64,000 nucleotides of DNA. It comes from Tricholoma matsutake (Eukaryota; Basidiomycota; Agaricomycetes; Agaricales; Tricholomataceae). Below the pieces are notes generated by a model that had not been told where the DNA came from, made no database searches, and worked only from the letters and a program-made list of their open reading frames with translations. Where the stretch lies: positions 1,736,001-1,800,000 of the forward strand of contig AP026543.1 in the NCBI GenBank assembly GCA_026075535.2. Reading direction: 5' to 3'. Shown here one piece after another: positions 1 through 9,173 of the stretch. The translations under genes and the position numbers were made by a program. Position 1 is the stretch's first letter; every line of letters starts with the position of its first letter.

Positions 1-1019
1 TCCACTCAAGTTGCTGCTGCCGGGGTAGGCGCGCAATATCGCGAAATTGGTTTGGAACTAGGCTTTTTCCGCTTGATGGTGTGACTGCTTTTGACAACAG
101 CCAGCGGATAAGCTCATCTCCACCTTCCTTGGTTATCTTTTTAATATAACCTGCTTCGTCCGGTTCCCCCATTGGGTGATCATGTTCTTGATTATTGGAA
201 TCGGGCACACTCTCATGGGGTGCTGAACTCGGTCCAGTAACCGGTTCTTGCTGTTGAGGTCGTGGTTGTGTTTGGTTATGATCCGAATCTTGACCCACAG
301 ACTTCTTCCAATATCGATCATGCACAATGTCTCTCTCTATGTCAGAGGGGAGTCGCTGTTCTCCATAGGTATTGCCGGGACGGTTTGGGATTTTCCTCTG
401 CCTGCCTGATCGACGGGGCAATTGCTGCCATTCCTGTTGATCTTCACGTCTTGGACGAAAGTCCTCAGTGCTAACTGGAGGCGGCGGAGGAGGAGCGTTA
501 GTCGCATCGTCATGCGCCTTTTGCTCGCTTGGTAAATCATCATCATCATCTTCTGATGATGGAGGAAGGGGCGGATTTTGTGGCGGTATAGGGTCATCGC
601 CATCCGTTCCAGATGAGTGGTTGTCATCTTCTGGTTCTGGTGGAAAATCACCAAGGTCTGTCTTGGCAGGAGTTTTAGCTCCGGGACAGCATGGGAACAT
701 CGTTTCATCAAATAGTGCCGTAGCACCAATGAATATTGCGCCGTTTCGTCGCATGAAACGATATGCTTTAATGCCATCTTCTACTCCAAGGTACGTCATT
801 AACTCCGATCGAGGAGACAATGTTGTTGGACGTTTTTCCTTTGGTAGATAGACATAAGCACCACAACCGAAGACCTTCAGATTGTTTAGATCTGGGCGGA
901 CCTTTGTCAGGTCCTCAAAAGGTGTCAGCCATTTCAGGCGCCTTATTGGGGTTCGGTTGTATAAATGTGTTGCATGTTCTATGCAAAATTCCCACCATGA
1001 TTGTGGTAGACAAGCGGTG
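1..1019 (-). pseudogene. Ty1/copia integrase C-terminal end and linker to RT (continues beyond left edge)
   Basis: Read leftwards from about 1019, one frame gives a segment with LPQSWWEF, HATHLYNRTP, LTPFE, NLKVFGCGAYVYLPKEKRPT and then an acidic, proline-rich linker. This is the hallmark end of a copia integrase (family knowledge: the 'NRTP..TPFE..LRVFG' block) followed by the integrase-RT linker. The frame runs off the window before the RT core. The catalytic DDE core and protease are missing: the frame starts abruptly where the gag frame of the same element stops, so an internal deletion joined gag to the end of integrase. The element therefore cannot be autonomous. High confidence for the family, moderate for exact borders. 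Confidence 0.85.
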
Positions 1020-1475
1020 AATCGCAGGGTTTGCAACTTTTTCAAATTTGTCAGCCATTCTTGCAATCTCCGGTGCGGGGTTCGCAGCCGGGATTTTGAT
1101 TGCTATTGCGGACCTAAAGTCCAAAAAGACTTGGGAGGGGCCATCCACACCATAATCGGTGCGAATGAGAGCCCACACCTCCTCAGCAGTGTCCTTTGTG
1201 TTGGCACGCTGCCGAATGGAGGGGGCCAGGCGGAGCACTAGGCTACCAATAGCCTGGTCGTTTTTGTTGCTCCAGGTCTGGAGCTTGGCATTAGCATCCG
1301 CTACCAAGGTAGCGTTCGTCGCCGTCAAGGGAGGCGCCGGGGGCGGTTTTTGCTCCGCCCCGCTAGTTATTTGCCAGAGGCCCTGAGACCTGAGCCACGC
1401 CTTCATTGAGTCGGCCCATAAGATGTAATTTGATCCGTCGAAAGTTTGAACGAGTTTTTCAAGAGTTGAAGACAT
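1020..1475 (-). pseudogene. Ty1/copia Gag, truncated at its C-terminus
   Basis: An ATG at 1475 opens a frame with KLVQTFDGSNYILWADSMKA near the N-terminus, the typical start of fungal copia Gag polyproteins (the 'L.G.NY..W' motif). It keeps about 150 residues including AEEVWALIRTDYG and then, near 1020, the similarity passes into another frame that encodes integrase C-terminus. The CCHC zinc knuckle, protease and integrase core are all absent. The start lies about 235 bp downstream (on the minus strand) of the primer binding site, as expected for the first ORF of a copia element. Confidence 0.8.
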
Positions 1476-1711
1476 GATTCTGTGGTGGCAGCTGTTAAAA
1501 GCGCTCAATCAGTCTTTTTACTCAATAAAACACGTTTAACGTTCTCAGGAGAAAACACTCCTTCAGAGTGGTTAACCCTAGTCAACCTAGGTTTTATATG
1601 CAGCTCGCAGGGAGCGCAATGCAGCTCACGAAGAGCGCAAGGTTATAATTTGGAGATGATGAAGTCAATGTCGTTCACAGCTAATTAAAGCGCGTTCGCG
1701 ACGTGCCCAGC

Positions 1712-1724
1712 AGGGCCCATAACC
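1712..1724 (-). other. Copia primer binding site (initiator tRNA anticodon-arm type)
   Basis: Directly inside the LTR the minus strand reads GGTTATGGGCCCT. Copia elements of fungi and insects can prime with the internal half of initiator tRNA-Met, whose anticodon arm contains GGGCTCATAACC; the site here is complementary to that arm except for one position. The location at the LTR border supports the call. Confidence 0.7.
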
Positions 1725-1888
1725 TGTTGGAGCAGACTATATACGCTGCACAGGGGAAGAGACAACACGTTCCTTACAACCTACCTGGGGTTTAGTTAGA
1801 CTTACAGCTAGGGTTAGCAGAGGTAAGAACACTGTATTCCTACTACGGTACAGGTTCTCCTTATATACATAATATTAAGGATGTCACA
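1725..1888 (-). repeat. 164-bp LTR (5' LTR of the left copia element)
   Basis: On the minus strand the block starts TGTGACATCC and ends CTCCAACA, so it has TG..CA ends, a TATATAAGG promoter-like motif about 15 bp in, and it abuts the primer binding site. The second LTR lies outside the window, so the borders rest on the end motifs and the primer site only. Confidence 0.65.
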
Positions 1889-1940
1889 TGACTCGGGAAT
1901 GTGTTTACTGCATGTATGCGCAGTAAGCGCAGTAACATGC

Positions 1941-2006
1941 GTATGCTGCATGTATCACCTCATGTATACATGTGTATGCTGCATGTATTGCCTCATGTAT
2001 ACAGCA
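1941..2006. repeat. Two direct copies of a 33-bp unit
   Basis: The unit beginning GTATGCTGCATGTAT is repeated at 1941 and 1974 with two or three mismatches. Each copy contains CATGTATACATG-like palindromes. It lies between the LTR of the left copia element and the RNase H end of the next one and has no coding content. Confidence 0.7.
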
Positions 2007-2014
2007 TGCATCAG

Positions 2015-3199
2015 GGATTAATTTCAACACATATGTATCCCCTAACACTATGACGTGTGTCAAGACAGTTGGCCCAATCAGAATCACTGAAGGCATGGAG
2101 GATGAGAGGACAATCCCCACCAAGGTAAAGTCTGAGATCCTTTGTCCCCTTTAAGTAGCGTACCAATCTGATAATGGCTGCCCAGTGCTCAAAAGAGTAG
2201 CAGTCAAGATATTGCGATAACTGTTGGACTGTGTAGCAATGTTGGGGTGCATAGATATGGCCAAATATAGCAAGCAGCTGACAAGAGATCGATAGGGAAT
2301 TTTGTTGAGTTGTAGTTGGTCATCAGAGGATAGGGATTGCCTGTTAGTGCGATGAAGTTTGGATCCAGGCTCTAGGGGAGCTGATATCAGGTGAGCATCC
2401 TTTTGACCAAACTGTTCTATGATCTTGTCAATGAGTGCTGATTGCAAAAGGGTGACTGTACAAGTAGTTCTGTCCCAGGTAATAGCAATATCAATGATAA
2501 ATTGTGCTGTACCCAGTTTGGAAATCGTCCACACTTCCCACATTTGATTCTGGAAGTGTTCATTCTTAGCTGGTGAGTCTGCGATAGAAAGATGGTCGTC
2601 AACATGAACAGCTGTAATAATAATCCCAGAATCAGTCTTGCAGTAGTATATGCAGGATTCACATGATAATCGAGTAAAACCCCAGTCAATCATCTGAGTG
2701 TTGAGCATCTGATTCCATATGTGTCCACTCTGCTTTGTACTTTGTCATCCAATAGTAGCCCATAAAGTAAAGTGGTCTTCATGTCAATCTGCTGTGCATC
2801 CCAACCTAGGGAAGCAGCAAGATGTAAGAGAATATGCCAAGATTCCATGTGTGCAGTTGGTGAGGTTGTTTTAGTGTAGTCTTTGCCATAAATCTGTTCA
2901 AAACCCTTAAAGATGAGACATACTTTCCATCAAACTGCTTTCCCAGTCTCGTCCCACTTAATATGGAAAACAGGTTTCCCCTTTTGGATACATGTTCCCT
3001 GATGTACATCATTCCAAGGAATGAGTTTATAGATGCCCATGTCTTTTAGTGACTTGAGTTCTTCAAGATACCCCTCTTTCCACTTCTCAGCATCAACTGT
3101 TCCCCTTGCTTCCTCCCATGTCTTTAGTTCATCCTCAAATTGAAGGGATTCCAGATCAAAATCAGTCATCTCTGAGATCAGGGCCACTGTGACACCCAT
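2015..3199 (-). pseudogene. Decayed Ty1/copia reverse transcriptase and start of RNase H
   Basis: Reading leftwards from 3199, fragments in shifting frames follow the order of a copia RT: KWKEGYLEELKSLKDMGIYK and FHIKWDETGK (fingers), KGFEQIYGKDYTKTTSPTA, QQIDMKTTLLYG, then the active-site region AVHVDDHLSI (copia 'YVDD'), IPYRSLVSCLLYLAI, RYLKGTKDLRLYLGG and SDSDWANCLDTRHSVRGYI, the first part of RNase H. Stops and frameshifts break it at least twice (near 2930 and 2708-2150). The N-terminal half of the polyprotein is not recognisable upstream of 3199. This is a separate copy from the element at 1-1888. Confidence 0.85.
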
Positions 3200-3764
3200 G
3201 GGTGTGGAAAATCATCCAGTATTTCAGCCACTGATGTGATGGAGTTGAGTAGAAATTAATCCATTTTGGGTAGAACTTTTGTCCTTTATGGCCACTGAAA
3301 AAGTAATAAAAATCATCTGGTTTTCGGAGAAAAACACCCCCATAAAAGATGTGAAAATTCTCCCTCTGAATGGATGAGTGAAAGGGTTGAAAACACCTCA
3401 AAATTTGTCCGTATCCATACCCCATTGAATTCATCCATGGGGATGACTTCCATCTTCTCGATGGAGTAATTCACTACAGTTCAACTAGCTGAATTTTGAC
3501 CTTTTTTCATGAGACTTTCAGAGGGTCAGGAAAGTGGTTATCCATCCACTTTGTGGGGCCATTTCATCACATAACTTAGCAGCAAGTTTTTGTGCTATTG
3601 ATGAAGTATTTTCTAAACTAACTATGTATATTTTAAACAAAAAATAAGAAACAAAGATAAGAAAAATTACCAGGGACCAAATGACTCTGGTCATTTGGAC
3701 CCATCATCCTGTGTCATTGTTTCCCTCCTCTTGTTGTCACATCCTGCATTATCACACCCCTCCC
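3200..3764. other. AT-rich stretch without an identifiable gene
   Basis: Upstream (minus sense) of the copia RT fragment. Short frames are present but none matches a family I know. Near 3670-3710 there is an imperfect inverted repeat around GGTCATTTGG, resembling the inverted repeats that precede intron-like segments in the TIR elements at 7209 and 18432. Confidence 0.4.
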
Positions 3765-3833
3765 CCTGAGATATTCTGGTGGCTTTGAAATGGCTCAAGC
3801 CAAGCTGTTTCAAAGCCACCAGAATATCTCAGG
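3765..3833. repeat. Perfect 26-bp inverted repeat with 17-nt loop
   Basis: The arm 3765-3790 (starts CCTGAGATATTCTGG, ends TTTGAAA) is exactly reverse-complementary to 3808-3833. No mismatch in 26 bp within otherwise decayed DNA suggests recent origin or selection. The flanks carry a C-rich tract but no T-run directly after the hairpin. Confidence 0.9.
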
Positions 3834-4392
3834 AACCACTTCTCCGATTGCTTAGAGTTGGCAGGAGACCCCTCGGCTTTTGATGGGATCTAGCTCCTCA
3901 AATATTTTAGTGATTTTACATAATTTATTTCCCAAGATAGCAAAAAATGCAGCTCAAGCTGTGGCAACACTACCCAGCACCCAGCACTGCTGCTGCAAGC
4001 AACTGCTCGCAGGGTGGAAGGAGGGGTGCGAGGACGGAGATGACCACACAATGATGACAGGACACCAGCACCAGGGAATGCAACACAGCCAGGACAGCAA
4101 CAGTGAAGCCAGGATGACAAACAGGTGCGAGGACGGAGACAACCACGCAACAACAACAGGACACCAGCACCAAGGAATGCAACAGCGGGAGATGGCCAGG
4201 ATGGCAACAACAACCAAAAAGGGCATGACCAGGAGCAGCATGGAAATGACACCCAGGATGGCAATGACAAGGACAGCGACAACAAAGGCCTGGCACCCAG
4301 GATGATGGGGACAGGATGACAGGCATGACTCACCAGGCTGCTGCATTTTGCATGGGGCAGTTTTTTCATTTTTTATTTATGGTAATACCTTC

Positions 4393-4530
4393 CCCCTTGC
4401 CCATGTTTTACATGGGTGAGGGGTTTTTTATTATTATTGTAGTGCTCCCCTCACATTTGACGTGAGGGGAGATTAGTTTTATATGTATATATTTGTAGGA
4501 TTCCCCCTCACACCTTGTGTGGGGGAGGTT
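4393..4530 (+). repeat. Three successive GC-rich hairpins each followed by a T tract
   Basis: Arms 4393-4405/4411-4423 (13 pairs including two GU), 4445-4454/4462-4471 (10 perfect pairs) and 4503-4513/4517-4525 each precede T-rich runs. The same layout recurs in element 1 at about 8608-8760. They resemble RNA terminators, but their role in a fungal nucleus is unknown. Confidence 0.7.
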
Positions 4531-4682
4531 TTTTTTTATGTAATTAATGGTGTATCCCTCACGTCCAATGCCAGGGATGTAGTTAATAAATTTTATTTGA
4601 TCTTGATTGTGAGCTTCAAGAGAGAAGTACCTAAGTTTGAGTTTGAGGGTATAAATACGCTTTTATATTGCAGCTAATAATT

Positions 4683-4766
4683 TTCCTGTGGCTCAACTGG
4701 TTAAGCACTTATTTGGTTTCTCATGTGATTCTTGATCATGAGCTTTAGAGTTCAATCCCTGCTCTG
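4683..4766 (+). other. tRNA-like module (box A and box B) in TIR element 2
   Basis: Box A-like TGGCTCAACTGG at 4689-4700 and box B-like AGTTCAATCCC at 4749-4759, spaced as in a tRNA or tRNA-derived SINE. It points towards the nearby element end. I do not call a functional tRNA because acceptor-stem pairing is poor. Confidence 0.6.
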
Positions 4767-4985
4767 AACAAGTTTATTTTGTAGGTACTTTGTGAAATTC
4801 ATGAAGTCTGAAGCACTTGAAACTTGTAAGATATTTCAAATTGACTTTCCATTATGGTATGACTTTAGGGTACCAAGTCTCACTGGATTCCTGGTGAGTC
4901 CTGGTGAGTCCTGGTGAGTCCTACTGGATTCCTGGAGGATTCCAGGTCTTCCTGGTAGGACTATGTGGGGCAGTGTAAAGTTCAG

Positions 4986-6258
4986 ACATTTTGGCAAGAC
5001 AAATAAGAAAAAGGACCAAATTTGCTGATGTACTACACCTTGTACAAAAGTAGTGGTGTCTAAGTGCACTCCACCATATTTCGCTACTGTCTTCAACTTT
5101 GATACACAAGAAACCCAGTATTGCACAAATTTCAACTTTGCAGCCCCCAAAATCTACTTCAAACATGTTGATGTCCTTTATGCCAGCTCATGGTCATCTG
5201 ACATCTCCTAAATTCAATCTGAAACAGCCTAGAGAAGCATGAAGATATTTTGAAGATCTCAAATTTCTCTTCCTGACTTGTAGTATCATCAATCAGAACC
5301 TAAAGAAGAAGCACGCTTGCAGATACATTGACATCAATTCTTGCAAACTCTGGGAATCACTTCCAGAGCACCCCAGCACCTCATTTAGAGCATCTCACAT
5401 CACAGTACACAAGCTCTATTCTGGATCAGAAGAAGACAACAGATGGAGTATTTTGGACATGGATACATTTGTCAGCAAGCAGCCTCACATTGGTATTTTT
5501 GACTCAAACAATTTAGGAGCTTATTACAGGTTGTTCTACAACATTATGAACTTTCTTCACTCAAAACACAGACTTTCAGAAGCCAAACAAAGTCAAGCTT
5601 TTGTTTGAGGCTTTCAATCAGATTTATGGACTTGAATTGCACATCATCTTGAGCTTAAGTTGCCTGATCACTATCCCAATGACCCATACACTCTGAGCAA
5701 CTGTGAAATTTGTTTTAGCATCTTCAAACTTGTATTCCATTCTCCAGCAATCAATTTTGACCTCAAATTTGTACATCAATCAACTCTGAAGATACTTCAC
5801 ACATTCTCAAATGTTTTACATCAGTCTTTGCAGCTTTGAATTCAAACAGATCAGCACCTGAAGTTTCTGTCCCAACCTCATTCTTCACTGATATTGCATC
5901 TTCTACAGATTCAAACCAAACACTTGATAGTACATATCAGAGTCATAGCTCGAATATTTCTGACAATGTAGAAGCTCGCTGTCAGGGGACCATGGGCACA
6001 CACCACCAAAGCAAATTGATGTTGACAGGTGCATCAATTGATCTGCAATATTCAGATCAATAAGTGGATCGATCAATATCAATATGCAGGCTGATTGATA
6101 TCAATAACAGTGGCATGTGAAACTGTGTGCTTTCACCTTTGGGTTCATTTCCCTCTCACACTCTGTTGTACATGATCACACCCTCTGCAGGGGAACACTT
6201 TAGAGTGTTCTCTTTGGTTTTCCCCTGCAAGGTGAGTAGCAGAACTCTGTTAACTTTG
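4986..6258. other. AT-rich unassigned DNA, target of gypsy A
   Basis: No long frame, no family match. It is likely the left part of an older repeat because gypsy A is inserted at its right end and the sequence resumes at 14261. A short self-complementary run around GATCAATATC is present near 6050-6080. Confidence 0.4.
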
Positions 6259-6263
6259 GTTTT

Positions 6264-6690
6264 TATAAGGGCAACCTTAGAGGCCAATTAAAGTGGACTA
6301 GCAAAGGGAAATCCAAAGTTACAATTATGGTACATATTACAGGGAGTGAAGGCGCACCTAGCAATGGGAAATCCGAAGAGAAAACTCTAAGGACCCCTTT
6401 GCCAATGCCCAGTATATGTGAAGATTGCAAGAATCAAATAATAGCCTAAAAATAGAAAAGGCGGAAATAGGCAGATCAAGGCCACCAAATGACATCATAC
6501 CAAGGGGTAGATGTCAGAAAGGGTACTCCGCCTCTAAATATAAAACTGTCAACATGCACAAATGTGATAGAAAGGAAAATTAGTAACAAAATAAGTAAAC
6601 TTCATAGAAAATGAAGATTAGGAAGAAATAAAGTGAGGAGAAATATAGGATGAATGTAAAAAATAGGAGAAACCCCCTAGTCCCCTTACA
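6264..6690 (-). repeat. 3' LTR of gypsy A
   Basis: 427 bp. Minus-strand start TGTAAGGGGACTAGG and end GGTTGCCCTTATA. It matches 13815-14255 over its full length with scattered differences and a 14-bp indel near the outer end. Immediately inside, the minus strand reads TTAGAGAGTGGGTGA, a purine-rich tract that fits the polypurine primer. Confidence 0.9.
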
Positions 6691-6785
6691 TCACCCACTC
6701 TCTAAGATGCATCACCCCAATGCATTTGAAATTGCATACAACCAAAGTCAGTGACTTGAATGCAACACAGTGCAGCAGTGTGCCA

Positions 6786-7200
6786 TCAGTGGAATTTCTT
6801 GACTAACCAAGGGGCATTCACATCAGATTCCTCAACCCATGAGTTCTCCTCATACCAATAACCCTTCCAGTGCAGCAAATACTGGAGTTTTCCTTGACAC
6901 AACCAGCTGTCCAAGATTGACTCGACTTCGTACTGGGGTTCTCCCTTGATCACTGTAGGCAGTGGTGGTGGATGTGAATGGTGTCCTGGGAATGGAGCTG
7001 GGGGAGCTGGAAGGAGTTTGATGACATGGAAGACTGGGTGGAGTCTGGACATGGAGGCTGGGAGGCACAGACAATAGGAATGCATTCCAACACACTTGAC
7101 AATGGGGGAAAGGTCCCAGGAAGCAATGGGCAAGCTTCTTGGATGGACATGTCACTGGAGTCAAGATAAACTCAATCACCAATCTTGTACTGAGGGGTCA
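6786..7200 (-). pseudogene. Gypsy A integrase C-terminus with chromodomain
   Basis: Residues such as SRLHPVFHVIKLLP, EPQYEVESILDS and KLQYLLHWKGYWYEENSWV form the GPY/F-like region and a chromodomain, which in chromoviruses binds histone marks and steers integration to heterochromatin. The frame ends near 6786. One arginine position of the chromodomain reads as Cys-Gln (LCQGKLQY). The upstream part of integrase is separated from this piece by TIR element 1. Confidence 0.85.
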
Positions 7201-7552
7201 GAGAATGGGAGGTCTTTACTGTGCCCCACATATTCCAAGCCAGTCCATGTGGAATTTGGTGGACTCCACACGGACCAGCTCAGACTCCACACAGACTAGC
7301 TTGGACTGGTGCCCACTCATTTGGCTCAAATGTCCTGTATATTGCTCAGACTCCTAGAGAGTTTGCACAGACTTGCGTGGAGTCCGAGCTATTTTTGGAC
7401 TTTTACTCAGAGTGCGCATGGACTTTGTCTGAGCAACATCAATTTACTCAGACTCAGACAGACTTGGACAGATACATGTCCAAGTCGAGTCTGAGTCAAG
7501 TCCGTGGATGCATAGCAGAGGCTCAGTTGACTACAGAAAAATTACTGAAGTA

Positions 7553-7621
7553 GAATTGAACCCCAAGCCTTGTTGCCAAGCATAAATAGTGCAGTTGACC
7601 ACTACACCACAGAGCCATTGT
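7553..7621 (-). other. Left tRNA-like module of TIR element 1
   Basis: On the minus strand TGGCTCTGTGGTGTAGTGGTC (box A region, 7597-7617) is followed by GGGTTCAATTC (box B, 7553-7563). It faces the left end of the element, mirror-symmetric to the module at 8924-9007. Confidence 0.6.
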
Positions 7622-7880
7622 CAGTAAGTGCAAACAATTGCATTATCTAACCGTATTTAAATCATGTGACTCACATGCAAGTTCAAGATGTGTCAACAAT
7701 CATTGTTGATCAACATTTTTGTTGACCACCACCACCACTCTCGATGCTGCTGCCTCCCACCTCCCTCTACCACCACTACCACCCAGTCAGCCCCTGCCTC
7801 CGATGCCTCTTGCACCAACAGCAACCAACAGCAAACTAGCCAAGCCAATGCAATGGGACCCAATGAGCTGAGCTGACCTA

Positions 7881-7948
7881 AGTAAGTTTTTTTTTTTTTG
7901 CTTTTTGTTTTATTAATGAACTAATTGTATTTTTCTTGCTTTTTAGGT
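7881..7948 (+). other. Intron-like segment in TIR element 1
   Basis: Begins GTAAGTTTTTTTTT and ends TTGCTTTTTAG, in a position equivalent to the intron-like segments at 19,014-19,080 and 19,343-19,397 in element 3. Whether a spliced transcript exists cannot be seen from DNA alone. Confidence 0.45.
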
Positions 7949-8230
7949 TGTATACTACTGGGGACAACCTGCCACAATGAAAAATGTGCAACCCATGCCC
8001 ATGCACAACCAATCCCATCCTCCCCATTCAAACAGGATGTGAGGCTGTCGACATGGGCTAGGAGGGTGCCAAGGGATGCCAGGAGACCCCAGAAGGGGGA
8101 TACCTGCCTAATAAGCACCCACCAACCCCCATAGGCATGCCATGTTGCATTGACATGCCCCAACCCCCCCCCCCCCCCCCCCCTAAAAAGTAAAACAGAA
8201 ATCCAAACAGGGGATGATAGCAATGAACAA

Positions 8231-8555
8231 CGATGCACCCACCCCCAGCCTCATGAGCAATTGCTCGTGGGGTGGAACATGGGTGGAATGATGCCCAGGC
8301 ACAGGGATAGGAGACAACAATGCACCACTCACCCCCAGCCTCACAAGCAACTGCTCATGAGGTGGATCATGGGTGGAATGACAATGACAATGCACCACCC
8401 ACCCCCAGCCTCACGAGCAACTGCTCGTGGGGTGGAACATGGGTGGAACAATGCCCAGGTGCATGGACAGGAGATGACAACACACCACCTTCCCCCAGCC
8501 TCATGAGCAACTGCTCATGGGGTGGAACATGGGTGGAACAACAATGCGATGAGAG
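8231..8555. repeat. Four-copy minisatellite with CACGAGCAACTGCTCGTG core
   Basis: Units of about 70-92 bp start at roughly 8231, 8321, 8391 and 8484. Each holds CCCCAGCCTCA, a GAGCA-AC-TGCTC hairpin flanked by variable but pairing bases, and GGTGGAACATGGGTGGAA. Single related units occur in element 2 (about 4000) and element 3 (about 19,165, 19,255 and 19,455). Confidence 0.8.
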
Positions 8556-8923
8556 GGTGAGGACCAACACCCAAAGAGAATACACCAATGCCAATGCACC
8601 AGGATGGCAGCCCCCCCACATTTTGTGTGGGGTGGGTTTTTTTCTTTTTCTTTTTCTTCTTTTTCTTTTAGCCCTCCCCTGCATTTTGGGGGGAGTTTTT
8701 TTTTAAATCTATAGTTTGTTAACTCCCCCTGGCCTGCGGCGTGAGGGGTTGAGTTTGTAATGTAATTAGTCCTTTTTGTATTTCATTGATTGCATTGTAT
8801 ACTCCCTTGCATCTAACATGAGGGTTGCAGTTAATAAAATTTATTTGCTCAATTTTTGAGAGATAAATACTTGAGTTTGAGTTTGAGTGTCATAAATAAA
8901 CTATGTATTACTAACAAATAATT

Positions 8924-9007
8924 CTCCTGTAGCTCAACTGGTTGATCACATGTGTTTAGTTTGTTGTGTGATGACTTGGAGGTCTTGGGTTCAATCCTTG
9001 CTCTGCA
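8924..9007 (+). other. Right tRNA-like module of TIR element 1
   Basis: Box A TAGCTCAACTGG (8930-8941) and box B GGGTTCAATCC (8987-8997), pointing to the right end of the element. Closely related to the module at 4683-4766. Confidence 0.65.
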
Positions 9008-9173
9008 CCCCTATATTTTGTAGGCATGTCATGACTTTCATAAAGTCTGAAAAGCTTGAAACAAATAAGATATCAAATTGACCCAGATTCTGCATGCAGA
9101 CTAGCTCAGACTCCACACAGTCCATGTGGAGTCCACTAGGACATGTGGGGCACAGTAAATTACTGGAGAATGG

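Larger units (their letters stand above)
3870..4985. mobile_element. TIR element 2 (right part; left end not found)
   Basis: Its right end, ATGTGGGGCAGTGTAAAG followed by TTCAG, matches the terminal repeat of elements at 7209-9165 and 18432-19885. Just inside are three GTGAGTCCTG-type subterminal repeats (4890-4925), then outward-facing tRNA-like boxes (4683-4766), an AT-rich block homologous to 8800-8920 (GTTAATAAA..TTTATTTG, then GAGTTTGAGTTTGAG), hairpin/T-tract modules (4393-4530) and an internal repeat with the AGCAACTGCTC core. No transposase is visible, so it is non-autonomous. The left border is arbitrary. Confidence 0.6.
7209..9165. mobile_element. TIR element 1, complete, 1957 bp, inserted in gypsy A integrase
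   Basis: Bounded by an 8-bp duplication GAGAATGG (7201-7208 and 9166-9173); gypsy B at 21,225 shows the uninterrupted site. Terminal inverted repeat TTTACTGTGCCCCACAT (7215-7231; reverse complement at 9143-9159). Subterminal regions are packed with GGACTC/AGTCC-like short repeats. Inside come outward-facing tRNA-like modules on both sides, CCACCACC-rich segments, an intron-like GTAAG..TTTTTAG segment (7881-7948), a hairpin-bearing minisatellite and hairpin/T-tract modules. No transposase frame, so it is presumably mobilised in trans. The 8-bp duplication suggests hAT-type mobilisation. Confidence 0.8.

Noticed and set aside
8924..9007. Functional tRNA gene
   Set aside because: Boxes A and B are present, but acceptor and anticodon stems do not pair well; it is a tRNA-derived module.
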